This document shows, in pieces, positions 1-5,644 of a stretch of DNA of 8,232 nucleotides. The notes below the pieces were generated by a model. It had not been told where the DNA came from. It saw only the letters and a program-made list of their open reading frames with translations, and did no database searches. The stretch's first letter is position 1. Every line of letters begins with the position of its first letter. A program made the position numbers and the translations under genes. Source of the stretch: an uncultured Clostridia bacterium (GTDB lineage Bacteria; Bacillota; Clostridia; TANB77; CAG-508); NCBI GenBank assembly GCA_947628925.1, contig CANRBU010000051.1, forward strand, positions 1-8,232, given 5' to 3'.

Positions 1-552
1 ACTTTTGAAAAATTTGTTGCAACTGGTCCGTGGGCATAAAACAGAAATATGTACATTTGAATTTATTTTCTTTAATTCTTCTCTAATTCCTTCTGATAGA
101 CGTACTACATATGCCTTTGTTGCATAATATGTACTCATTAGTGGTCCTGGCAAAAAGCCTGCTATTGATGCCACATTTAAAATTTGTCCTTTATTTTTTT
201 CTTGGAACTTTTTTAGATATAATTTTGTTAAAATATGATATGCCGTTATGTTTGTATTTATCATTTTGATTTCTTTTTCTAAATCAGTTTCTATAAACTG
301 TCCGCAGTCTCCAAAACCTGCATTATTTATTAATAAATCTATATCAGATGCTTGTTCATATGTTTTTTTGCATGTTTCTACATCTGATAAATCTGCCACT
401 ATAATTTGCGTGTTTTTACCAATTTCCTTTGCCGCTTCTTCTAGTTTTTGTTCATCTCTAGCAACTAAAATTAATTCATACCCTTTTTCACTTAAAACTT
501 TTGCCATATCTTTCCCCATTCCTGATGAGGCTCCTGTGATTAATGCTTTCAT
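1..552 (-). CDS. Short-chain dehydrogenase/reductase (SDR), 3' end outside window, apparent frameshift
   Basis: A classical SDR oxidoreductase: an NAD(P)-binding Rossmann enzyme that reduces or oxidises a carbonyl/alcohol substrate in the cytosol; the substrate cannot be told. The 184 visible codons show the cofactor motif TGASSGMG (residues 6-13), the NNAG motif (76-79), a catalytic Ser in NVAS (129) and the active-site YxxxK (Tyr142, Lys146). The start ATG at 552 follows an AGAAGGGAAAG ribosome binding site. After Cys173-Pro174 the frame reads RTSCNKFFKS. Removing one base near position 30 restores PGPVATNFSK, the expected PG-motif of this fold, so the copy carries a +1 frameshift, either real (pseudogene) or a sequencing error. 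It lies about 60 bp downstream of the OapA-like gene on the same strand, beyond a terminator hairpin. Family assignment is firm; functional status is open. Confidence 0.9.
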   Translation of the reverse strand, partial: MKALITGASSGMGKDMAKVLSEKGYELILVARDEQKLEEAAKEIGKNTQIIVADLSDVETCKKTYEQASDIDLLINNAGFGDCGQFIETDLEKEIKMINTNITAYHILTKLYLKKFQEKNKGQILNVASIAGFLPGPLMSTYYATKAYVVRLSEGIREELKKINSNVHISVLCPRTSCNKFFKS

Positions 553-586
553 ATATATCACTTTCCCTTCTATCTTTTAATTTAGC

Positions 587-614
587 GAAAAAAGAAGCTT
601 TTCCTGCTTCTTTT
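587..614 (-). terminator. Intrinsic terminator after oapA-like gene
   Basis: On the minus strand AAAAGAAGC (614-606) pairs with GCTTCTTTT (598-590) across a 7-nt loop, and the stem runs into a six-T tract. The hairpin begins inside the stop codon of the upstream membrane-protein gene. It separates that gene from the SDR gene, which could be reached only by read-through or by a promoter I did not identify. Confidence 0.7.
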
Positions 615-1152
615 AACTCTTTTTATTAAATTTATTTAATATTTTACCTACAAAATGCACTATGTTTGTTGCATTTTTATTTGCTATTTCCTTTCCTATT
701 GCCTTTCCTCCTACAGTAATACTAGATACAAGTGCACTTAATACGAATTGTAAACTAAAATCAATGTTTAGTTGTTGTGTTATTTTAACAGCAATTAATG
801 CACTAATTGCACCACTTAAAACACCACAAATATCACCTATAACATCTGCACAAATATTAGCAACTTTTGGTGCATTTTTTATAAGTTTTAGTGAATCTTT
901 TGAGCCTTCCACTTTTTTAGTAGCTTTTGCATGGAATTCTTCTTCATTTGCAACTGTTACAGCCACACCAATGATATCAAAAAAAATTCCTATAAAAATA
1001 ACTACTATTAAAACAATACATGCTGGCAATATTCCTAAGTTTGCTACTCCATTAGTTGATATATAAGAAAAAACTACTGATAAGACGAAAGTCAACGCAA
1101 ATACTTGTATAAACCATTTTGTAGTTGTATATTCTTGCGAATTTTTCTCCAT
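613..1152 (-). CDS. oapA: OapA-like OLE-associated membrane protein (distantly DUF21/CorB-like)
   Basis: A 179-residue integral membrane protein with four likely helices at about residues 14-32, 37-67, 99-123 and 133-153. Between helices 2 and 3 lies a charged cytosolic-looking segment (NEEEFHAKATKKVEG, 69-83) followed by LKLIKNAPKVANI. This segment resembles the loop of DUF21 (CorB/CNNM) magnesium-transport domains, but the CBS domains of those transporters are absent. The C-terminus is lysine-rich (KILNKFNKKS), fitting RNA contact. In known systems OapA is a membrane protein of about this size and helix number, encoded just downstream of OLE RNA, which it binds and anchors to the membrane. 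The gene here lies just downstream of a ~600-nt structured RNA. The start is supported by AGAAAGGA 14 nt upstream. The family name rests on context, size and topology rather than an alignment; a generic CorB-like protein is the alternative. Confidence 0.72.
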   Translation of the reverse strand: MEKNSQEYTTTKWFIQVFALTFVLSVVFSYISTNGVANLGILPACIVLIVVIFIGIFFDIIGVAVTVANEEEFHAKATKKVEGSKDSLKLIKNAPKVANICADVIGDICGVLSGAISALIAVKITQQLNIDFSLQFVLSALVSSITVGGKAIGKEIANKNATNIVHFVGKILNKFNKKS

Positions 1153-1203
1153 ATTTTATTACATTCCTTTCTAAGACAATTTGGTTGGAAAAGAATTATC
1201 TAT

Positions 1204-1245
1204 AAAAACCATAAACGCCCTGTTAGTGGGCGTTGTTTTTGTTTT
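1204..1245. terminator. Terminator hairpin at 3' end of the OLE-like RNA (bidirectional shape)
   Basis: AACGCCC (1214-1220) and GGGCGTT (1228-1234) form a perfect 7-bp GC-rich stem with a 7-nt loop. Reading minus, as the RNA gene does, it is followed by TATGG and five Ts, so the U-tract is slightly displaced. Reading plus, it is followed directly by GTTTTTGTTTT. It marks the probable 3' end of the structured RNA. oapA starts 52-62 bp downstream without an obvious promoter of its own, so partial read-through is the likely source of oapA mRNA. Confidence 0.65.
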
Positions 1246-1811
1246 AGATGGTAAAAGTCTAAGTAAATTTTACAGTTTAGGTCTGGTCGAATTTCTCTGC
1301 TTTCCACTTAGCATTACTGCTAGAGCCGTTTCCGTTTAAAGGAAGCATTCATATTCTAAAATGAATACCAGATTGCCACTTAAATCTGTACCTTAATCCC
1401 TAGACTTCTATGCTTTTGATTAAAGCAAACATTCTAGAAGTTTTCCTTCACATACTCTCTTGTTTTACTAGTCTTTTTTGCAAATGAAATTTCATAACCT
1501 ATGATATTATTTGGCCAAAATAAATATCGTTTACATGGTTAATCCCAATACATTCACTCGAGACAGGCTACTCTATGTATTTCGTGTCTTGGCACTCAAC
1601 ATAGGTTTTACTTAAACTATGTTTGTTTAAGCCTCCGCGAAAATAGGGGATCTTATACATGCCATTATATAATACCCTAATTTCTTTACTCCCTGTATTC
1701 ACACAAAACTGGCATTTCGCGCAAACACAAGAAACTTCAACGATATGCCCTTTAGTGGATTTTTAGCCCCACCCTCATAAAACAAAGTATGACTAGAATA
1801 ATGCACCATCA
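1205..1811 (-). ncRNA. ole: OLE-like large structured noncoding RNA (about 600 nt)
   Basis: This stretch has no credible protein ORF, is visibly less AT-rich than its surroundings and holds several hairpins. Examples are AACATAG/CTATGTT (1598-1604 with 1617-1623), and nested ACTTCT/AGAAGT (1404-1409 with 1436-1441) around GCTTT/AAAGC (1412-1416 with 1422-1426). It begins just after a strong minus-strand promoter and ends at a GC-rich hairpin, giving about 600 nt. Its downstream neighbour encodes a four-helix OapA-like protein. Known OLE RNAs are roughly 600 nt, occur in Firmicutes, usually precede oapA, and form a membrane ribonucleoprotein linked to stress and magnesium responses. The ends given are approximate. 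Identification combines size, structure and synteny; I could not run a covariance model. Other large RNAs (ROOL, GOLLD) are less likely because they lack this partner. Confidence 0.75.
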
Positions 1812-1817
1812 ATTTAT

Positions 1818-1846
1818 AGTATACCATTTTTGGTAAATTATTCCAA
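1818..1846 (-). promoter_or_regulatory. Sigma-A-type promoter of the OLE-like RNA
   Basis: On the minus strand TTGGAA (1846-1841) is followed by a 17-bp spacer and TATACT (1823-1818), preceded by TGG, which makes an extended -10. The predicted start is near 1811. It lies about 95 bp past the tmk stop codon, so the RNA has its own promoter. The spacer contains the inverted repeat TACCA-TTTT-TGGTA (1822-1835, plus strand), a possible but unproven operator. Confidence 0.75.
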
Positions 1847-1941
1847 ATATTGTTTTTGTTTATTTTTGCCTTTACTTTTTTTGTTATTCCTTTTTTTAGC
1901 TGTTTTCTCTGTTTTTCTCTTTATTTCTCGTATTTTCAGGT

Positions 1942-2616
1942 TTATTTCAAGTGTTTTTTTACTTCTGCATAAATTTCTTCGTGTATATCCTCTATTGTTC
2001 TTATTTTTTCATCTTTTACACATTGTACTTCATACCAATTATATTTTTTAGATAGTTTCAAAGCTTCATTATATGCATCTTTTAAATGTTCAGGATTTCT
2101 TTCATGTATATCTTTTTTCTCTTCGTTTGTAATTTTGTTTTTTCTGTTTTCCATTAATTTCATCGCATATTCAGTTGGCATATTTAAAAATATAACTTGA
2201 GTTGGGATTGGCAAACCATATAAATTGAATTCAAAGTCCCACAACCAATCTAAAAATTTTTTTCTCTCTTCATCATCTTTTATTTTCCCTGCTTGATGTA
2301 CCATGTTTGATGTTGTATATCTATCTACTAAGATGATTCCACCTTTTTTATAATATTCACTATATTCTTTTTTAAAAGTAATATATCTATCTGCTGCATA
2401 AAATGTTGATGCAATATATGGGCTAATTTCTTTTGGATTTTCAGCTAATTCGCCATTTAAATAAATTTTTACTAATTCCGAACTTTTACTGTCATAATTA
2501 GGAAAAGCTACACTTTTATATGGAATTCCTTCTTTATCAAATCTTTCTTTTAATTTTTGCAATTGTGTTTGTTTTCCACTAGAATCTGTTCCTTCAATAA
2601 CAAACAATTTTCCCAT
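1942..2616 (-). CDS. tmk: Thymidylate kinase (dTMP kinase)
   Basis: A cytosolic P-loop nucleoside monophosphate kinase that makes dTDP from dTMP and ATP, the step before dTTP. Numbered from the ATG at 2616 (224 residues), the Walker A loop is GTDSSGKQT (9-17) and the DRY motif of the thymidylate-binding site is at 98-100. The LID region ends in KDIHE (168-172), typical of the family. The Walker loop is DSSGKQ rather than the common DGSGKS, a variant within the same fold. The ATG at 2616 is preferred because AGAAAGGA lies about 10 nt upstream. The GTG at 2625, three codons earlier, would sit only 2 nt from that site. The gene is divergent from dgt, so the two opposing dNTP-pool enzymes share one control region. 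Downstream comes the promoter of the OLE-like RNA; I see no clear terminator between them. Confidence 0.93.
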   Translation of the reverse strand: MGKLFVIEGTDSSGKQTQLQKLKERFDKEGIPYKSVAFPNYDSKSSELVKIYLNGELAENPKEISPYIASTFYAADRYITFKKEYSEYYKKGGIILVDRYTTSNMVHQAGKIKDDEERKKFLDWLWDFEFNLYGLPIPTQVIFLNMPTEYAMKLMENRKNKITNEEKKDIHERNPEHLKDAYNEALKLSKKYNWYEVQCVKDEKIRTIEDIHEEIYAEVKKHLK

Positions 2617-2649
2617 TTTTATCACATTCCTTTCTACTGCAATATATTT

Positions 2650-2678
2650 TTGATATTTTTTCGTTTGTTCGCTATAAA
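2650..2678 (+). promoter_or_regulatory. Predicted dgt promoter
   Basis: TTGATA (2650-2655), a 17-bp spacer and TATAAA (2673-2678) each match the sigma-A consensus at five of six positions. The predicted start is near 2685, leaving a ~60-nt leader. The leader includes the 18-bp palindrome and the dgt ribosome binding site AGAGGTGA (2733-2740). Confidence 0.65.
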
Positions 2679-2691
2679 TTTATATTTTTTT

Positions 2692-2709
2692 ATAGTATAA
2701 TTATACTAT
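2692..2709. promoter_or_regulatory. 18-bp perfect palindrome between tmk and dgt (candidate operator)
   Basis: ATAGTATAATTATACTAT is a perfect inverted repeat. It contains TATAAT in both directions; the minus-strand copy is the -10 of tmk. It also lies just after the predicted dgt start site, so a protein bound here could affect both genes. A chance AT-rich palindrome, or simply overlapping -10 elements, is possible. Confidence 0.45.
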
Positions 2710-2727
2710 TATTAGAAAAAAAGTCAA
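2700..2727 (-). promoter_or_regulatory. Predicted tmk promoter
   Basis: On the minus strand TTGACT (2727-2722) is followed by a 16-bp spacer and a consensus TATAAT (2705-2700). The predicted start is near 2693, so the 5' ends of the tmk and dgt transcripts would overlap by several bases: the promoters face each other rather than back to back. Confidence 0.65.
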
Positions 2728-2744
2728 TTCAAAGAGGTGATTTT

Positions 2745-3956
2745 ATGCCAAATAATCAAATAGAAAGTTTTGAAAAGTATGCAGCTACCCCATCTAATGA
2801 AAAATGGGAAAATATGATTTCTCGTAAAATTCCGTTATATGAGAGAAGCACTGATTTACGTGATACTTTTGAACGTGATGGCACACGTATTTTGCACTCA
2901 ACTGCTTACCGACGTTTAAAACATAAAACTCAAGTTTTTTTCTCACCTAACAATGACCATATTTGTACACGTATTGAACATGTTATGCATGTAGAATCAA
3001 TCAGTCACACTATCGCTAGAGCCTTAGGTTTGAATACCTCATTAACACATTCTATTGCTCTTGGTCATGATTTGGGTCATAGTCCTTTTGGACATTCTGG
3101 TGAAAAAATTTTATCATCAATTTCAATGCGTGATATTGGTGTTCCTTTTTGGCATGAAAAAAATGGCTTAGATTTTGTTGATTATATTGAATTATTAGAA
3201 GATAAAGATGGGAACAAACAAAATTTAAATTTAACTTATGCTGTTCGTGATGGTATTATTTCACATTGTGGTGAAATTGATGAAGTTTCTATTAGACCTA
3301 GAAATGATTTTATTGATTTAGCTGAGTATTCACATCCAAATCAGTTTGCACCATATACTTGGGAAGGTTGCGTTGTAAAAATTGCTGATAAAATTTCTTA
3401 TATTTTGCGTGATATTGAAGATGCTATTACAGTTGGTATTTTAGATGGTGAATTAAAAGAATTATACGACTTAGTTGGCTTAGATTTTACGCATAGCTTG
3501 AATAATACAAATTTTATACATGATCTAATTTATGATTTATGCACACATTCTTCACCTGATAATGGTTTGTGCTTTTCAGAGAATTCTCTTCATTTATTAA
3601 ATGAAATTAAAGCATTCAATTACCGCAATATCTATTTCTCAGCTAGAGTACAAGCTTCTACTCGTTATTTTGAAGTTATTTTAACTGAAATTTATTCATT
3701 ATTAAAATCTACATATTCTAGTGATAATTTAATAAAAAATTTGGAAAGTTTTTGCAATGTTTATCCTAGATTAGGCAATAGCTTCTTAGATTTTTTGAAA
3801 CAGTATTATCCAATTGAAAACCGCGGTAACTTACAAAATTCCGTACTATTTTCTTTTGGCAATGAATCTGATTTTTGCCGTTGTATTTTATATTATATTT
3901 CTGGTATGACAGACCATTTTGCAATAGAGGTATATCAAGAAATTATTGGTTTTTAA
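2745..3956 (+). CDS. dgt: dGTP triphosphohydrolase (HD-domain dNTPase)
   Basis: An HD-superfamily metal enzyme that splits dGTP (or other dNTPs) into the deoxynucleoside and triphosphate, lowering dNTP pools and in some bacteria restricting phage. The 403 residues show the family order: the N-terminal segment DGTRILHSTAYRRLKHKTQVF (45-65); His79 in RIEHV as the first metal ligand; the HD pair His108-Asp109 in GHDLGHSPFGHSGE; and Asp215 in KIADKISY with RDIEDA following. All four HD metal ligands are therefore present and the enzyme looks intact. The length is usual for Dgt-type enzymes. The start ATG follows AGAGGTGA by 4 nt. It is divergent from tmk and ends at a strong terminator shared with the convergent transporter gene. 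Substrate preference among dNTPs cannot be read from the sequence. Confidence 0.93.
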   Translation: MPNNQIESFEKYAATPSNEKWENMISRKIPLYERSTDLRDTFERDGTRILHSTAYRRLKHKTQVFFSPNNDHICTRIEHVMHVESISHTIARALGLNTSLTHSIALGHDLGHSPFGHSGEKILSSISMRDIGVPFWHEKNGLDFVDYIELLEDKDGNKQNLNLTYAVRDGIISHCGEIDEVSIRPRNDFIDLAEYSHPNQFAPYTWEGCVVKIADKISYILRDIEDAITVGILDGELKELYDLVGLDFTHSLNNTNFIHDLIYDLCTHSSPDNGLCFSENSLHLLNEIKAFNYRNIYFSARVQASTRYFEVILTEIYSLLKSTYSSDNLIKNLESFCNVYPRLGNSFLDFLKQYYPIENRGNLQNSVLFSFGNESDFCRCILYYISGMTDHFAIEVYQEIIGF

Positions 3957-3972
3957 CTAAATTTTTTGGCAT

Positions 3973-4028
3973 AAAAAAGAACTCAATTTATTAAACTTTT
4001 GTCTAATAAATTGAGTTCATATTTTTTT
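3973..4028. terminator. Bidirectional terminator between dgt and the transporter gene
   Basis: GAACTCAATTTATTA (3979-3993) pairs perfectly with TAATAAATTGAGTTC (4004-4018), a 15-bp stem with a 10-nt loop. Plus-strand readers meet ATATTTTTTT after it and minus-strand readers meet a six-T tract. It serves dgt (+) and the converging symporter gene (-), whose stop codon is only 16 bp away. Confidence 0.93.
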
Positions 4029-4033
4029 ATGAT

Positions 4034-5287
4034 TTATGTTTTTTCCATCCATTTTTTCCCATCAACAATTCTTGCTACTACCATAGATGATACTGTATCT
4101 CCTGTTACATTTAGCATTGTTGCTGGTGCATCAATAATGGTTGCTATCATTGTTAAAATTGGTAATGCTGCTACTGGATACCCCATCATTGTTATAATTA
4201 ACATTTCTGAAATTGTGCCTCCACCTATTGGTACTGCTGTAACTAGCAAGTTTGCTAATAGAGCTATTCCTAGTACTCCTAGAACATCTCCTGCTGTTGC
4301 TAAACTTGTTCCAAATAGGCATACTAAAAACATAATTTTAAACATAGATCCTATTATTGAACCATCTTTATGGAAGCTTGTTCCTAGTGGTATTGTGGTT
4401 TCTGATATATCTTCTGAAACTCCCATTTTTTTGCTACATTCAATATTAACTGGTATAGATGCTGCACTTGAACATGTTGCAAGTGCTGTTATAGTTGATG
4501 GTAATACATGTTGCCAAAAACGTTTTATTCCTTCTGTTCCCCCTGCTATCCATGCATAAAATGTGTAAACAATAAAATAAAATGCAACTGCTACAACTGT
4601 GTAAATAATAAATGTTTTTAGGTATCCTACTGCAATAGATGCTCCAAAGCTACCTACAAATGCGGCAAAATAACAACCTAGCCCTATTGGTGCATAATAC
4701 ATAATGATTTTTACAATATTTTCTACAACAGTATTGGCTGATTCTATTAGTTCTTTTACTGGTTTTGCCTTATCTCCTGCCATATTAACTGCAATTCCAA
4801 ATATAATAGAAAAAATTAGTAGTGCTATTATGTTGTCTTTTGATAGTAGTTTTGAGAAGTCATTTACTGTTAAAAGGTTGACTGTTCTTTCTGCTATTGT
4901 CATTTCTTCAGTTTCTGATGTTTCTTCTTCACTTTCCACTTCTAAGCTTTGTTTTATTGTTTCTCCATCTTCTGTGTCAACTAGTTTTACAAAGTATGTA
5001 CTTGCAAAACCTATTAAAACTGCAATAATTGAAGTTACAACAAATACAACTATAATCGTAATTATGATTTTGCTTAGTCTTTTAGGGGTTTTCATTTTTG
5101 TGATTGAGTTTGTTATTGTTAAGAAAATAAGTGGAATAATGATTACCAATAATAGGTTGATGAAGATGTCACCTAATGGTTTTAAGATAGCTGCTTTTTC
5201 TTGGAATACGATTCCAACAATTGTGCCAACAATGATTGCAGCCAAAAGTATCAATGTTGACTTGTAATTTGAGAAAATTTTTTTCAT
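4034..5287 (-). CDS. Dicarboxylate/amino acid:cation symporter (DAACS/SDF family), unusual binding site
   Basis: A secondary transporter of the GltPh/EAAT fold in the cytoplasmic membrane, 417 residues, the usual length. Visible landmarks: the N-terminal scaffold helices (10-100); an acidic external loop (104-133, rich in Glu/Asp/Thr); hairpin HP1 with CSSAASIP (272-279); TM7 motif HKDGS (306-310); hairpin HP2 around PIGGGTISEM (353-362); and TM8 with DAPATMLNVTGD (386-397). In GltPh the TM8 stretch is DxxRTxxN, where the Arg holds the substrate's side-chain carboxylate. Here that Arg is Ala389, while Asp386, Thr390 and Asn393 are kept. The TM7 NMDG motif is HKDG. A neutral amino acid is therefore more likely than aspartate or glutamate as substrate, and ion coupling may differ (inference). 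The start has AGAGGT 6 nt upstream. It is monocistronic between its own promoter and a strong terminator. Confidence 0.9.
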   Translation of the reverse strand: MKKIFSNYKSTLILLAAIIVGTIVGIVFQEKAAILKPLGDIFINLLLVIIIPLIFLTITNSITKMKTPKRLSKIIITIIVVFVVTSIIAVLIGFASTYFVKLVDTEDGETIKQSLEVESEEETSETEEMTIAERTVNLLTVNDFSKLLSKDNIIALLIFSIIFGIAVNMAGDKAKPVKELIESANTVVENIVKIIMYYAPIGLGCYFAAFVGSFGASIAVGYLKTFIIYTVVAVAFYFIVYTFYAWIAGGTEGIKRFWQHVLPSTITALATCSSAASIPVNIECSKKMGVSEDISETTIPLGTSFHKDGSIIGSMFKIMFLVCLFGTSLATAGDVLGVLGIALLANLLVTAVPIGGGTISEMLIITMMGYPVAALPILTMIATIIDAPATMLNVTGDTVSSMVVARIVDGKKWMEKT

Positions 5288-5320
5288 AATACTACCTCTT
5301 TTCTAACGAAAGGCAACTAA

Positions 5321-5336
5321 AAATATAATTATATTT
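5321..5336. promoter_or_regulatory. 16-bp perfect palindrome in the transporter leader
   Basis: AAATATAATTATATTT is a perfect inverted repeat about 10-20 nt after the predicted start site of the transporter mRNA. It shares the core TATAATTATA with the tmk/dgt palindrome. It may be an operator, but pure A/T palindromes are common by chance in such DNA. Confidence 0.25.
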
Positions 5337-5350
5337 CTAGGATTTGTTTC

Positions 5351-5379
5351 ATTATATACAAATTTTTTTTACTTTTCAA
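5351..5379 (-). promoter_or_regulatory. Sigma-A-type promoter of the symporter gene
   Basis: On the minus strand TTGAAA (5379-5374), a 17-bp spacer and a consensus TATAAT (5356-5351) predict a start near 5344 and a leader of about 57 nt. It lies about 50 bp past the stop of the small membrane-peptide ORF, so the transporter need not be part of that transcript. Confidence 0.75.
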
Positions 5380-5429
5380 GACTTTTTTATAGATTTTTGT
5401 TTATATCTTGTTTTTCACCTTTGCTTCTC

Positions 5430-5552
5430 CTAGTCATTTTTGCTTTTTTGTATTTTTCTGTTTTGCCTTTTGAATACTTCGTATATTACAAATGCTAAAA
5501 TAAGAGTTGAAATTATGCATAATATAATTTCCCCTATAATCTGATTTTGCAT
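5430..5552 (-). CDS. Small single-pass membrane peptide, 40 residues (unrecognised)
   Basis: A short ORF that I do not recognise by family. It begins MQNQIIGEII, continues with a hydrophobic helix to about residue 24, and ends in a strongly basic tail (KRQNRKIQKSKND). It therefore looks like a single-span membrane peptide with a cytosolic lysine/arginine-rich tail. Translation is well supported by AAAGGAGG five bases before the ATG at 5552. The leader folds so that this start codon lies within an 11-bp stem. The layout resembles type I toxin peptides of Firmicutes, which are 30-60 residues with one membrane helix and a basic end. It could instead be a third component of the upstream methyltransferase/nuclease operon, 92 bp away on the same strand, or a harmless small protein. 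No antisense RNA promoter was identified with confidence. Confidence 0.6.
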   Translation of the reverse strand: MQNQIIGEIILCIISTLILAFVIYEVFKRQNRKIQKSKND

Positions 5553-5587
5553 GGCAACCTCCTTTATTGAAGTATATGCCATGCAAA
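5546..5587 (-). promoter_or_regulatory. Start-codon-sequestering hairpin of the small membrane peptide
   Basis: TTTGCATGGCA (5546-5556) and TGCCATGCAAA (5577-5587) are perfect 11-base inverted arms. In the minus-strand mRNA the 20-nt loop carries the AAAGGAGG ribosome binding site while the AUG lies inside the 3' arm. There is no U-tract, so it is not a terminator. Such a fold should restrict initiation until it is opened by an RNA, a protein or a passing ribosome (inference). Confidence 0.6.
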
Positions 5588-5644
5588 TTGTTTATATGTT
5601 TTTTAGTTAAATAAATTATTGATATAGTCAGATTTTCATGTAAG

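Noticed and set aside
1205..1811. RNase P RNA, tmRNA, group II intron, ROOL or GOLLD as identity of the structured RNA
   Set aside because: No tmRNA-like tRNA ends, no RNase P core that I could recognise, and no intron reverse transcriptase or domain V signature. ROOL and GOLLD are not linked to an OapA-like gene, whereas OLE is.
1830..2051. A 73-codon plus-strand ORF with a Phe/Leu-rich product
   Set aside because: It is antisense to the 3' end of tmk and its pyrimidine-rich 3' flank; the hydrophobic product is a by-product of T-rich sequence and there is no ribosome binding site.
2617..2625. GTG start for tmk three codons upstream of the chosen ATG
   Set aside because: It would begin 2 nt after the AGAAAGGA ribosome binding site, too close for initiation; the ATG at 2616 has normal spacing.
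3999..5267. Plus-strand ORFs of 186-187 codons opposite the transporter gene
   Set aside because: They are antisense frames of a clear transporter gene, with low-complexity Ser/Ile/Thr-rich products and no family features.
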